From assembly GCF_900156265.1 (NCBI RefSeq), contig NZ_FTNE01000008.1:1-64000 (forward strand): a stretch of 64,000 bases of DNA, read 5' to 3'. The notes beneath the pieces are model-generated. The model was not told the origin of the DNA. It searched no databases and saw nothing but the letters and a program-made list of their open reading frames with translations. Below, piece after piece: positions 1-8,331 of the stretch. Source of the stretch: Acidiphilium rubrum. Lineage in GTDB: Bacteria > Pseudomonadota > Alphaproteobacteria > Acetobacterales > Acetobacteraceae. The first letter of the stretch is position 1, and each line of letters begins with the position of its first letter. A program made the translations under genes and the position numbers.

Positions 1-2
1 TC

Positions 3-152
3 CAGTTCGATACCTTGCGGCTACGCCTGATCAAACTCGCCGTCCAGGTCGAGACATTGAAGAAATCAATTCGCCTGCATCTGCCGCGATCGATGCCGGA
101 TCAGGTCATTCTCCGCTACGCTCTGGCCAGACTGCCCAGGTTACTGGTCTGA
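3..152 (+). CDS. IS1380-type transposase, C-terminal end (partial)
   Basis: An open frame entering from the left edge gives 49 codons before the TGA at 150-152. The peptide begins QFDTLRLRLIKLAVQV and ends LARLPRLLV. This basic tail (FDTLRLRLIKLA, then RIRLHLPRS-like text, then a leucine-rich end) resembles the C terminus of IS1380-family DDE transposases, which are common in Acetobacteraceae. The catalytic residues lie outside the window, so activity cannot be judged. The family call rests on recall of the tail and is moderate. Confidence 0.6.
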   Translation, partial: QFDTLRLRLIKLAVQVETLKKSIRLHLPRSMPDQVILRYALARLPRLLV

Positions 153-511
153 GCCCAGGGGCGGTTGCCCCGACCGGTCCCGATCTCATCCAACTCCAGC
201 GCCGACACATCGCCAAGCTCATCAAAACCAGCCCAGAGCGGCCGGTGAGTCGTCACGCGCCCACGACGTCAGGTTGCATAGCTAATTGTAGAAGAATTGA
301 ATGAAACGCCCTCATGAATAAATGCGGTTAGGTCATGTGCGGCTGGCAACCTTATATCCAGCCGTAAGCCTTGAACACGATCGGGAGATCGTCTGATTCG
401 ATCCATGGCTAAACCCAGCGCGATTGCATCCTTTGGCTGCAATGGCCTCACCGCCTCGAATATGGGCAAACGGCGCACCATATCGCGGCGGTGGACTGAA
501 AGGGATGGACG
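153..511. other. Gene-free flank between transposase tail and phosphoesterase
   Basis: No convincing gene is visible in these 359 bases; the open frames on the minus strand here run through the start of the next gene and have no recognisable product. The first part should contain the right end of the insertion sequence. An AT-rich stretch near 275-300 is the most plausible boundary, but the matching left inverted repeat is outside the window. A purine-rich ribosome binding site (GAAAGGGA, about 498-505) precedes the next start. Confidence 0.4.
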
Positions 512-1942
512 ATGGATTCTGAGCAAACTCTGCCGATCGAGCATGTCGTCGTGCTGATGATGGAGAATAATTGCTTCGACCGGATGCTCGGGTCGATGGC
601 GACGGTGCATGCCGGTCTCGACGGTGTCGATGTGGCACGGCCGCACAGCAACCCAGCCGCGGCGCCGGGTGCACCGGACCTGGTGCAACGGGAGACGATA
701 TCGCGCAATATCGATCGTGATCCGAAACATTATCTGGCCAATTCACTGGCGCAGTTTGCCGATGGCACCAATGGCGGGTTCGTCGCTGATTTCGTCCGCA
801 CTCATCCGAACAGCACGCCCGAGGAACGCCAGGAAATCATGGGCTATTTTCCGCGCGGGTTTCTGCCGGGGTTGCACACGCTGGCGGAGAATTTCGTAGT
901 CTGCGACCGGTGGTTTTCATCACTGCCCGGACCGACCTGGATCAACCGCCTGTTTGCCCACAGCGGCACCTCGCGCGGGCATGTCAATGAACCGGGTGGT
1001 CTGTTCAGTTCGAAGCTGCACATGTACGGCCAGCGCACGCTGTATGACGAACTGAGCGATGCGGGCGTGCCGTGGCGGATTTATTATGGCGATGTGCCGC
1101 AGACTTTGGTGCTCAGCCATCAATGGCATCATCTCGGCAATTACCGTCACTACGCGCATTGGCAAGACGATGTCGCGAAGGGCGATCTTGCAGGTTATAC
1201 CTTCATCGAACCGAGCTACTTCGGGCCGCATCAGAACGATCAGCATCCGCCGCACGATATCATGCGGGGCGATGCGCTGATCGCCGAGGTCTATAACACG
1301 CTGCGGGCGAACCCGGGGCTGTTCGAAAAGACCTTGTTGGTCGTGCTGTATGACGAGCATGGTGGATTTTACGATCATGTGGTGCCGCCGGCGACGGTGC
1401 CGCCCGATGAGCATACCGAGCATTTCGCGTTTGATTTGTTGGGTTTTCGGGTGCCGGCGATTTTTGTCTCGCCGATGCTTGATCCTGGTGTGATTTCGAC
1501 CGAATTCGATCATACCAGCCTGTTGAAGATGGCAAGCCGGATCTGGCCAGGTGTGAAGCCGCTGGGGCGGCGCGCCGAACAGGCCAATGACCCGATCGCG
1601 TCCATGACCTGGCGCACCACGCCGCGGCGCGATCTGCCCGAGGCCGGGGTGGCGCCTGATATTCAGGAGGCGCGGCCTGTGGCGATGCTGGAGGGGTTCA
1701 AAGCCTCGCTGTTCGGCTTCAGCCACCATATCGAAAGCGAAATCCAGCACGCCGGGCACAAGGGCGGGCTGATGCAGCGCGCCCATGAGGCGCTGGGCGA
1801 TGGGCTGAGCCAGGCGAAGCTCGCGACCGACCGGTTGGCCGTATTCATCGATGAACGGCAAAAGACCAGCGGTGTGCTGGGAACGATCGAACGCGGGTTT
1901 GATGCTGTGGCCAAAACGCTGGGTCTTGGCGGCAAGGACTGA
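512..1942 (+). CDS. Phosphoesterase family protein (phospholipase C / acid phosphatase type)
   Basis: A 476-residue protein of the PF04185 phosphoesterase family, which hydrolyses phosphomonoesters or phospholipids with active-site metals. Visible signatures are the N-terminal metal-binding MMENNCFDRMLG (E18, N19; usually ENRSFD), SLPGPTWINRLFAHSG around the nucleophile region, YDEHGGFYDH (D281, E282, H283) and FDHTSLLKM. There is no signal peptide or Tat motif, unlike many secreted phospholipases C, so a cytoplasmic enzyme or an unrecognised export route is implied. The C-terminal 80 residues are a helical tail without a known domain. The ATG at 512 has a good ribosome binding site. It converges with the GMC gene, leaving 16 bases between stops. 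The substrate cannot be told from sequence. Confidence 0.85.
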   Translation: MDSEQTLPIEHVVVLMMENNCFDRMLGSMATVHAGLDGVDVARPHSNPAAAPGAPDLVQRETISRNIDRDPKHYLANSLAQFADGTNGGFVADFVRTHPNSTPEERQEIMGYFPRGFLPGLHTLAENFVVCDRWFSSLPGPTWINRLFAHSGTSRGHVNEPGGLFSSKLHMYGQRTLYDELSDAGVPWRIYYGDVPQTLVLSHQWHHLGNYRHYAHWQDDVAKGDLAGYTFIEPSYFGPHQNDQHPPHDIMRGDALIAEVYNTLRANPGLFEKTLLVVLYDEHGGFYDHVVPPATVPPDEHTEHFAFDLLGFRVPAIFVSPMLDPGVISTEFDHTSLLKMASRIWPGVKPLGRRAEQANDPIASMTWRTTPRRDLPEAGVAPDIQEARPVAMLEGFKASLFGFSHHIESEIQHAGHKGGLMQRAHEALGDGLSQAKLATDRLAVFIDERQKTSGVLGTIERGFDAVAKTLGLGGKD

Positions 1943-1958
1943 GGCGGATGCCGCCGCT

Positions 1959-3512
1959 TCAGGTGCGGTGCCCGCGGAGGAATGCATCGGCGGTGCGCAG
2001 GCTGAGCGCCATGATGGTCAGGGCGGGGTTGGCGGCCATGGCGCTGGGGAAGACCGAATTGTCGCAGATCCACAGATTCGGGATATCGAAGCTGTTGCCT
2101 GCATGATCAACAACGCCTGTATCGGCGCTGCTGCCCATGCGGCAGGTGCCGATGGTGTGGGCGGAGCGGCGCATGGTCCAGATATCGGTCGCGCCCGCGT
2201 GCTGCCAGATGTTGGTGAGAACGCGCTGGGCATGGCGCTCGAGCCTGTGTTCGTTCTCGCCGTAGCTGAAATGGATGCGCGGCCGGCGCATGCCGATATC
2301 GTCGGTCTCGTCGGACAGATCGAGAAAATTACCGGCGGAGGGCAGGCATTCACCGTTGATGCCGACGCCGGCAACATGGTTGTAATGATCGAGATAGTCG
2401 ATGAGCGGCTGCCCCCACAAACCCCGGCCGCGTGCCACCTGTTCGGCCCAGGTGACCGGCACGATGCCGAGGCTCTGGATCAGGTAGCCGCCCGCGAAAT
2501 CGGCGTCGGCCGGACGCAGCATGTCCTCGGTGATCAGCGACGAGGGGTAGCCTTTGTGGGGGCGGGTTTGCGCGGTGAAACTGCCCCAGGCCTGGGTGGC
2601 GACATGGGCCATGTAGTTGCGGCCGACCTGGCCGCTGGAATTGGCGAGGCCGAGATGCAGCAGCAGACGCGGTGTTTCCACCGCACCGGCGCACAGGAAA
2701 ACCGCAGCACAGCGCTGGCGATGGTCGTGCCCCTGGTGGCGATAGACGACGGCGGTGATTTTGCCCGTGGCATCGCGCTCGATGGTGTGGACCCTGCAGT
2801 CCGGGCGGATTTCCGCACCGGCATGCACCGCGGCCGGCAGATAGGTGACATCCATGCTGGCCTTGGCACCGATGCGGCAGCCCTGGTGGCAATAGCCGCA
2901 GTTGATGCAGGCGGGGCGGGGCAGCGCGTTGTGCTGCTCGAACCGGTGCGAGACGACGGCGGCGGGTGCGTCGGTCGTCGTGATGCCGAGAGAGTCGCAG
3001 GCGTGCTGCATCAGCATGGCGGGTGCGTTGCGCGCGACCGGCGGCAGTCTGTAGCTGCGGGATGGGTCCCACGGGTAGGCGCGCGGGCCGGAGACGCCGA
3101 TGTAGGCTTCAGCCTGTTCGTAATACGGCGTGAAGGAAGCGGGGTCCAGCGGCCAATCCTGGCCCTGGCCGGTTTCGGTGCGCAGGCGCCAGTCACGCGG
3201 GTCGGCGCGCGGGCAGAACGCACCCCAATGGAGCGTCGAGCCGCCGACGCCGGTGCCGCTGTTGTTGGCACCGAACGGCTGGGGGGTATCGCCCGCGCTG
3301 AGGCGTTCATCCCGCCAGTAGATGCCGGCGGCGGCGATTTCATCGGCCGGGAAGGTTTCGGGCTCCCAGTTGCGGCCGGCTTCAAGGGCGACGACCTTGA
3401 GGCCGGCGGTCGCGAGGGCGGCTAGCAAGGGCGCACCGCCGGCACCGGTGCCGATGATGACGGCATCGACCGTATCACCGGTGGCGTGGCGGCGCATGGT
3501 ATCGAGATTCAT
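1959..3512 (-). CDS. GMC family FAD-dependent oxidoreductase
   Basis: 517 residues. The N terminus has the dinucleotide-binding fold VIIGTGAGGAPLL (G21, G23, G26) with the ribose-binding glutamate in ALEAGRN (E44). The C terminus has the GMC_oxred_C signature HTIGTCRMG and NSVFPSAMAANPALTI. The closest style is the flavoprotein subunit of gluconate or sorbitol dehydrogenases, which oxidise polyols or sugars and hand electrons to a partner. A cysteine-containing INCGYCHQGCRIGAK segment is typical of this subgroup. The start overlaps the stop of the upstream hydrolase/subunit-3 fusion by 4 bases (ATGA), so it is the last gene of a three-gene operon. The upstream gene's C-terminal domain resembles the small subunit that normally accompanies this flavoprotein. 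The substrate is unknown. Confidence 0.88.
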   Translation of the reverse strand: MNLDTMRRHATGDTVDAVIIGTGAGGAPLLAALATAGLKVVALEAGRNWEPETFPADEIAAAGIYWRDERLSAGDTPQPFGANNSGTGVGGSTLHWGAFCPRADPRDWRLRTETGQGQDWPLDPASFTPYYEQAEAYIGVSGPRAYPWDPSRSYRLPPVARNAPAMLMQHACDSLGITTTDAPAAVVSHRFEQHNALPRPACINCGYCHQGCRIGAKASMDVTYLPAAVHAGAEIRPDCRVHTIERDATGKITAVVYRHQGHDHRQRCAAVFLCAGAVETPRLLLHLGLANSSGQVGRNYMAHVATQAWGSFTAQTRPHKGYPSSLITEDMLRPADADFAGGYLIQSLGIVPVTWAEQVARGRGLWGQPLIDYLDHYNHVAGVGINGECLPSAGNFLDLSDETDDIGMRRPRIHFSYGENEHRLERHAQRVLTNIWQHAGATDIWTMRRSAHTIGTCRMGSSADTGVVDHAGNSFDIPNLWICDNSVFPSAMAANPALTIMALSLRTADAFLRGHRT

Positions 3513-4903
3513 GCGCCCTGCCCTGCCGGCGCATGTGGTGCGCGGGGTTTGGGTTCCCAGGGTTCGACGACGTCAAGGCCGATCGGGTGAAAGCCGGGTT
3601 TATGGTCGCCATCGCCGCCGTAGGCGATGCCGCTGTAGCCGATGCGCGCGAGGGTGGCGGGATGCGCCATGTAGGCGCGAACCGCGGCGGCGCGGAAATC
3701 TTCGAACCAGAGGCGCATCTGGCTGGCATCGAGGCTGGCGGGTGCAGCATTGGTATCGCCGGCGGCGAGTTCGGTGAGCATGGTGTCCTGCTGTGCGGGT
3801 GACAGCGCGATGAACATGGTGTTCCAGCGGTGGTTGGCGCGATGGTTCAGCGTGTCGAGCGCCATGCTCCACGCTTCGGTATCGGGTGGGAGTGCGGCGA
3901 AACGCCAGCCGCGCGGGGCTGCGAAACTGGCGGCGATGGTGGTGGCAAGATTGGGCGGTGCGACGGCCGGGGGGATGACGCGCGCAATCACCGCGTGCAG
4001 GGTTCGGGTCTGCTGATCGTTGAACGGGGATGCCTCGGCGGCGGGTAGGGTTCGCGCGAGGAGGGCAGCGCGGGTGTGGGTGCTGACGCGGTCAGATGCG
4101 ATCAAGGCGCGGTAGGAGGCGTCGATCGTGTTGTTATTGTGGGGCAGGTCCGCGTGATCTTCGATCAGGCGGGCGAGTGCTGCGGGTTGTTCGAGCGGGA
4201 TCAGATGGCCGGTTGCGGCGAGGGTGATCAGGCGGTGATGGGTGAAATGCGGCGCCATCAGCGTGCGTTGGGCTTCGGCCCCGAGATCGGCGTCGGCCGC
4301 ACCGGCGATGATCAAGGCGGGTGTACGCAGCGTGCCGATGCGCGCGGCCCAATTCTCGCGGCTGCCGCTATCGAGCCACGCGACCCAGGCCGCGCGGTTG
4401 GTACGCAGAATATCGGCGACGGCCGCCTGATGCGCGGATGGATCGAGGCTGTCCGCGATATTGTTGGCGATGTAGCGACGCGCTTGAGCCATCGACTCAT
4501 CGGCAGACCCTTGGAACCAGCCCCGCATTTCGGCGCGGGATTCCTCGCTCATCGGCTCTGGAGCGGGGGGCGAGCCGGCCAGCAGGATGATGTGGCTGAG
4601 GCCGGATAGGGCTTCCGCGCCATGTTCGGCGGCACGGGCAATGACGGTTGCGATCTTGGCACCCATGCTGTGGCCGACCAGCACCCAGCGCCCGCGCACG
4701 GTGCGGCCGATGGTGGCGATCACCTCATCGGCCATGGCGCTGACGCTGCCGCCCGGCAGGGCCGAGGCGGCACCGAAGCCGGGCAGATCGATGACGAGGC
4801 AGCGGGTGGACGGCGGCAGATGATCGATCGTGTAGCGCCAGGTATTGCTGCTGCCGCCGAGGAAATGCAGGAATACCAGGGTGGGTGGGTCGGCGTCATT
4901 CAT
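3509..4903 (-). CDS. Alpha/beta hydrolase fused to gluconate 2-dehydrogenase subunit 3-like domain
   Basis: 464 residues from the ATG at 4903. The frame is open further upstream to 5377, but that part is antiphase to the next gene and has no homology. Residues 1-250 are an alpha/beta hydrolase: oxyanion HFLGG, nucleophile elbow GHSMG (S79), acid near D204-D206, and H233 in ATGHLIP. Residues about 260-464 are a different domain with FNDQQTRTLHAVIARVIPP and, near the end, RIGYSGIAYGGDGDHKPGF. This resembles the gluconate_2-dh3 small subunit that partners GMC dehydrogenases. The reading frame runs through both without interruption. The start overlaps the upstream reductase stop by 8 bases and the stop overlaps the GMC start by 4. 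The subunit-3 assignment is by pattern and moderately sure. Confidence 0.75.
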   Translation of the reverse strand: MNDADPPTLVFLHFLGGSSNTWRYTIDHLPPSTRCLVIDLPGFGAASALPGGSVSAMADEVIATIGRTVRGRWVLVGHSMGAKIATVIARAAEHGAEALSGLSHIILLAGSPPAPEPMSEESRAEMRGWFQGSADESMAQARRYIANNIADSLDPSAHQAAVADILRTNRAAWVAWLDSGSRENWAARIGTLRTPALIIAGAADADLGAEAQRTLMAPHFTHHRLITLAATGHLIPLEQPAALARLIEDHADLPHNNNTIDASYRALIASDRVSTHTRAALLARTLPAAEASPFNDQQTRTLHAVIARVIPPAVAPPNLATTIAASFAAPRGWRFAALPPDTEAWSMALDTLNHRANHRWNTMFIALSPAQQDTMLTELAAGDTNAAPASLDASQMRLWFEDFRAAAVRAYMAHPATLARIGYSGIAYGGDGDHKPGFHPIGLDVVEPWEPKPRAPHAPAGQGA

Positions 4904-6395
4904 GGGTTGGCTGGTGGGCGGCGACGAAGTCAAGCGCTGCCTTGTCGTGCTTGAGGGTCGCGATGGCGAGGGGCTTACCGGCTTTGCGATAGGTGACGGT
5001 GCAGTTGCCCATGGTTCCGTCGACCAGTTCGTCGTCCCAATCGGTCGCGTGGCCGACGTAGCGGAGGCTGACATCGTACTGACCGGTCCAGAAGAACGGC
5101 AACTGGTCGAACCGCTGCTGGCGGCCGAGCATGTTGCGGGCGGCGACCTGGCCTTGGCGCTGAGCGACGGCCCAGTGCTCCACCCTGATCGGTTTGCCGG
5201 TGTGCGGGTCTGGCCAGCGGGCGATATCGCCGGCCGCGTAGATGCCGGGGGTGCTGGTTTGCAGATAGGCATCGACCATGACGCCATGATCGACGGTGAT
5301 ACCGGCATCGGCCGCGAGTTCCGTGAGCGGCGCGACGCCGATGCCCGCGACCACGAAATCGGCCGGGATCTGTTCACCGCTGGCGAGGACGACCGCGGTT
5401 TCGGTGACCGATGCGACGTCCGCTTCGAGGCGGAAGGCGACGCCGTGATCTTCGTGTAGTGTCTGGAAAAATGCGCCGAGGTTCGCGCCCAGCACCGTTG
5501 CCATTGGCTTGGATTCCTGGCTGACGATAAGGACCTCGACCTCGCGTTGGCGCAGCGCGGCGGCGACTTCCATGCCGATGAAACTCGATCCGATCACGAC
5601 GGCGCGCGCGCCTTTGACCGCCAGCGCATCGAGATTGCGGCCGTCGGCCACGGTGCGGAGGTAGTGGACGAGATCGCCGCCGGGGAGATCGAGGCGCGCG
5701 GGCATGGCGCCGGTCGCGATCAGCAGGGCATCGTAGGGGTGGCTGATGCCGTCGGTCAGCATGACCTGTTTATCCGCCGTGTTGATCAGGTTGACGCGGG
5801 CATTTAGCACCAGATCGATCGCGTGGTCGGTGAAGAAGGCCGCATCGCGCAGAGGAATGGTCTCTGCCGCCGATGAACCGTTCAGGAAGCTTTTGGACAG
5901 GGCGGTTCGGTCCGGCGGAAGATCGGGGTCGGCGCTGAGGATGGTGATGCGGCCTTGGTAGCCTTCGTGACGCAGAGTTTCAGCCGCCGCTTCGCCGGCC
6001 GCACCGCCGCCGATGATGACGATGCTGCTGGGTGGATTTTTTAGAGCCGCGGGCTTGGCTGGATGTTTTCGGCCGTTGGTGAATAGCTTGCCGTCACGCT
6101 GTTCAACGTTCCAGGTGGCAAGCGCGTCGAGCGCGGGTGCGTCGATAACGGCGCCGGTGCGCAGGCTGAAGCAGGCGTGATGCCAGGGGCATCGGATGGT
6201 TCCATTGCTGATCAGCCCTTTTTCCAACGGCGCGCCGTAATGGGTGCAATCGGCACCGATGGCGAAGAAGGTGTCGCCGGAGCGGACCATGAGTACGGGC
6301 TCACCATCGGCATGACCGCGCACGGCTGGATGATTGGCAAGCGCGTGGATTGCGACACCTTGGTTGAAGTCGATACCGCTTGGTTGTTGCGCCAT
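4896..6395 (-). CDS. Rieske [2Fe-2S] / FAD-dependent ferredoxin reductase (AIF-like)
   Basis: 499 residues from the ATG at 6395, which has AAGGA upstream; a longer frame to 6554 lacks one. Residues 1-105 form a Rieske ferredoxin domain with both ligand pairs: CTHYG (C50, H52) and CPWHH (C69, H72). From about residue 118 comes a pyridine nucleotide-disulfide oxidoreductase fold: VIIGGGAAGEAAAETL for FAD, VVIGSSFIGMEVAAAL for NAD(P)H, and the FAD-closing YAAGDIARWPD. This architecture matches the AIFM3-like reductases, which move electrons from NAD(P)H through FAD to the Rieske cluster or an external ferredoxin. It is first in an overlapping three-gene operon with the hydrolase fusion and the GMC oxidoreductase, suggesting one redox pathway. 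The acceptor is unknown. Confidence 0.88.
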   Translation of the reverse strand: MAQQPSGIDFNQGVAIHALANHPAVRGHADGEPVLMVRSGDTFFAIGADCTHYGAPLEKGLISNGTIRCPWHHACFSLRTGAVIDAPALDALATWNVEQRDGKLFTNGRKHPAKPAALKNPPSSIVIIGGGAAGEAAAETLRHEGYQGRITILSADPDLPPDRTALSKSFLNGSSAAETIPLRDAAFFTDHAIDLVLNARVNLINTADKQVMLTDGISHPYDALLIATGAMPARLDLPGGDLVHYLRTVADGRNLDALAVKGARAVVIGSSFIGMEVAAALRQREVEVLIVSQESKPMATVLGANLGAFFQTLHEDHGVAFRLEADVASVTETAVVLASGEQIPADFVVAGIGVAPLTELAADAGITVDHGVMVDAYLQTSTPGIYAAGDIARWPDPHTGKPIRVEHWAVAQRQGQVAARNMLGRQQRFDQLPFFWTGQYDVSLRYVGHATDWDDELVDGTMGNCTVTYRKAGKPLAIATLKHDKAALDFVAAHQPTHE

Positions 6396-6471
6396 TATCG
6401 TGATCCTTTTTGGTTCGGATATTGCCCGCGCGGTGCTGCGGCGGTGACCACGCCGCAGCCGTTCCCGTTTA

Positions 6472-7431
6472 CTAACGGTCGGTATAGCCGCCGATGACGG
6501 GGAGGATTTCGCCGGTGATGTAGCTCGACATTTGTTTCGATGCGAGAAAGACATAGGCCGGTGCGATTTCCTCGGGCTGGGCCGGGCGCTTCATGCGCGT
6601 GTTGGTGCCGAATTCGGCCATGCCTGCGGGGTTGTCACTGGGGTTCAGCGGTGTCCACACCGGGCCGGGGGCAACGGCGTTGACGCGGATGCCGCGCGGC
6701 ACCAGGCTGCCGGAGAGGGCGCGGGTGAAGGCGTGGATGCCGCCTTTGGTCATGGTGTAATCGATGACTGTGGAATTGCCCATCAAGGCGGTGACCGAGC
6801 CCGAGTTCACGATTGCGGAGCCCGCGCGCATGTGCGGCAAGCAGGCCTGGGCCATGTGGAAATAGCCGTAGAGATTGGTTTTTATTGTCAAATCGAAATG
6901 CTCTTCGGATAGATCCTCGAACCGGCTGACGTGGAGTTGGAATGCCGCGTTGTTGACCAGGACATCGACCCTGCCGAATGCATCGACGATTTTTCGAACG
7001 GCCGCGAAGCACGATGCGCGATCGGTCACGTCGGCGACGACCGCCATCGCCTTGCGGCCTTCGTGCTCGATCGCTTTGACAACCACATCGGCGTCTTCCT
7101 GTTCGGATGCCAGATGCAGGATGGCGACATCGGCGCCTTCGCGCGCGAACAATACCGCGACGGCGCGGCCAATGCCGGAATCACCGCCGGTAATGATGGC
7201 GACGCTGCCTTCGAGTTTGCCAGACCCTTTCCAGAACGGGGCGTCGTACAACGGCTTGATGCTCTGTCCGGCTTCGATACCGCGCTGGCCCGCTGCATCG
7301 GTGGTAAACGGCGGTTCGGGGTAGTGGCGCGCGCCGGCCTGCATGGCGCCCTTCATTTCGAGCTTTGGCCGGGCTTGGTCGGCAGCGCGCACTTCATCGT
7401 GGATTTTCTGTTGGCGTTGATTGATGTCCAT
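6472..7431 (-). CDS. SDR family oxidoreductase (general-stress type)
   Basis: 319 residues. A polar N-terminal extension of about 80 residues precedes a classical short-chain dehydrogenase: TGGDSGIGRAVAVLFAREGA for NAD(P) binding, NNAA, a serine in VNSGS, then YTMTK (the YxxxK catalytic pair) and PGPVWTPL. The long N-terminal extension with KPLYDAPFWKGSGKL is typical of the YhxC/YghA-like stress-associated group of unknown substrate. It lies 76 bases upstream of the Rieske reductase gene on the same strand and could be cotranscribed with it. A TATACT box (forward AGTATA, 7447-7452) lies just upstream of the start. Confidence 0.87.
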   Translation of the reverse strand: MDINQRQQKIHDEVRAADQARPKLEMKGAMQAGARHYPEPPFTTDAAGQRGIEAGQSIKPLYDAPFWKGSGKLEGSVAIITGGDSGIGRAVAVLFAREGADVAILHLASEQEDADVVVKAIEHEGRKAMAVVADVTDRASCFAAVRKIVDAFGRVDVLVNNAAFQLHVSRFEDLSEEHFDLTIKTNLYGYFHMAQACLPHMRAGSAIVNSGSVTALMGNSTVIDYTMTKGGIHAFTRALSGSLVPRGIRVNAVAPGPVWTPLNPSDNPAGMAEFGTNTRMKRPAQPEEIAPAYVFLASKQMSSYITGEILPVIGGYTDR

Positions 7432-7842
7432 GTGTCGAAAACTTTCAGTATATTCATGTTTGATTTGATCGATGCGCGCGACGCAGGACGGTCGACGTCG
7501 CGGCAGAGATTTCGTTGATTAGTCGTAACGTCACGCATTGTCGTCACGCTGGCTGCGGACATCTGGGGCTTCTACCACGTGATCCAAATAACAATTCGGC
7601 AACGGTACGGTCAGGTTGACGGAATTCGTTGCATGATCAGTGAATTTGTTTCTATCACGCGCGGCATTTATCCTCGGGCAGCAGGTTATCATTAGATCGA
7701 GCTGATCAGCTAGCAGCACAAGGATTTGCCTGACAATAGTTTCATCTGCGCCGCGTCGTAATCGGTGGTGGCGATGCTCACATCGGATGGACGACGGCCG
7801 CCGAACGGCGGCTACAAACCATCAAACCAGGGGAACCCGGAC
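7432..7842. other. Divergent intergenic region (SDR / PRC-barrel)
   Basis: These 411 bases hold no credible gene; the small open frames have no homology features. They must carry the divergent promoters for the SDR gene (leftward) and the PRC-barrel gene (rightward). A perfect 12-base palindrome AGCTGATCAGCT lies at 7700-7711. No clear sigma-70 pair or EcfG-type stress promoter was found. An AGGGGAA ribosome binding site sits just before 7843. Confidence 0.4.
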
Positions 7843-8268
7843 ATGAGCAGTCACGACGAAACCATGCGTACCGCGAACTCGGCGCGCGCCGAACAGTTGG
7901 ATAGCCTCAGCGAAACCAGAACGCTGATCGCCGCCAGCAAAGTCAACGGCACGCATGTCTATAACCGGCAGGGCGATTCGATCGGGTCGATTTATGATGT
8001 CATGATCGACAAGAATTCCGGCCGGATTTCCTATGCCATCATGTCGTTCGGCGGATTTCTGGGGCTCGGCGAGCATTACCATCCGCTGCCGTGGAGCATG
8101 CTGCATTATGACCGCCAACAAGGTGGTTATGTGGTCGATATCGATCGTGATCGCCTCGAGGGTGGCCCGTCCTTCGCCACCAGCGCCATGCCGGACTGGT
8201 CGAATGGCATTTATGGCGAGCGGGTCGACGAATATTACGGCGTTCATCCCGGTATGATGACGCGCTAG
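7843..8268 (+). CDS. PRC-barrel domain protein
   Basis: 141 residues from the ATG at 7843, preceded by AGGGGAA; the frame also opens at 7765 but without such a site. The core, about residues 28-105, is a PRC barrel: VYNRQGDSIGSIYDVMIDKNSG, then YAIMSFGGFLGLGEHYHPLPW and YDRQQGGYVVDID. Such stand-alone PRC-barrel proteins are common in acidophilic and soil alphaproteobacteria and are thought to act as small binding or stress-associated proteins. No exact role is known. The C-terminal tail is rich in aromatic residues. It stands alone and converges with the HPr-EI gene. Confidence 0.82.
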   Translation: MSSHDETMRTANSARAEQLDSLSETRTLIAASKVNGTHVYNRQGDSIGSIYDVMIDKNSGRISYAIMSFGGFLGLGEHYHPLPWSMLHYDRQQGGYVVDIDRDRLEGGPSFATSAMPDWSNGIYGERVDEYYGVHPGMMTR

Positions 8269-8331
8269 GCTGGGCTAATCGGTCTGGCGCACCCGAACCA
8301 GTGAGGTCGGCCGGGGGTTAAAGCCCAGCCT
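8267..8331. repeat. 10-bp inverted repeat between convergent genes
   Basis: AGGCTGGGCT at 8267-8276 is matched perfectly by AGCCCAGCCT at 8322-8331, 45 bases apart. The arms overlap the stop regions of the PRC-barrel gene and the convergent HPr-EI gene. Transcripts from either side could fold here, so it may act as a bidirectional barrier, but there is no U-tract, so a standard intrinsic terminator is not shown. Confidence 0.35.

Noticed and set aside
1851..3425. 524-codon open frame on the plus strand
   Set aside because: Opposite the GMC oxidoreductase and lacking any recognisable fold.
4904..5377. N-terminal extension of the hydrolase fusion
   Set aside because: Serine/proline/arginine-rich text shadowing the Rieske reductase; the hydrolase fold begins right after the ATG at 4903.
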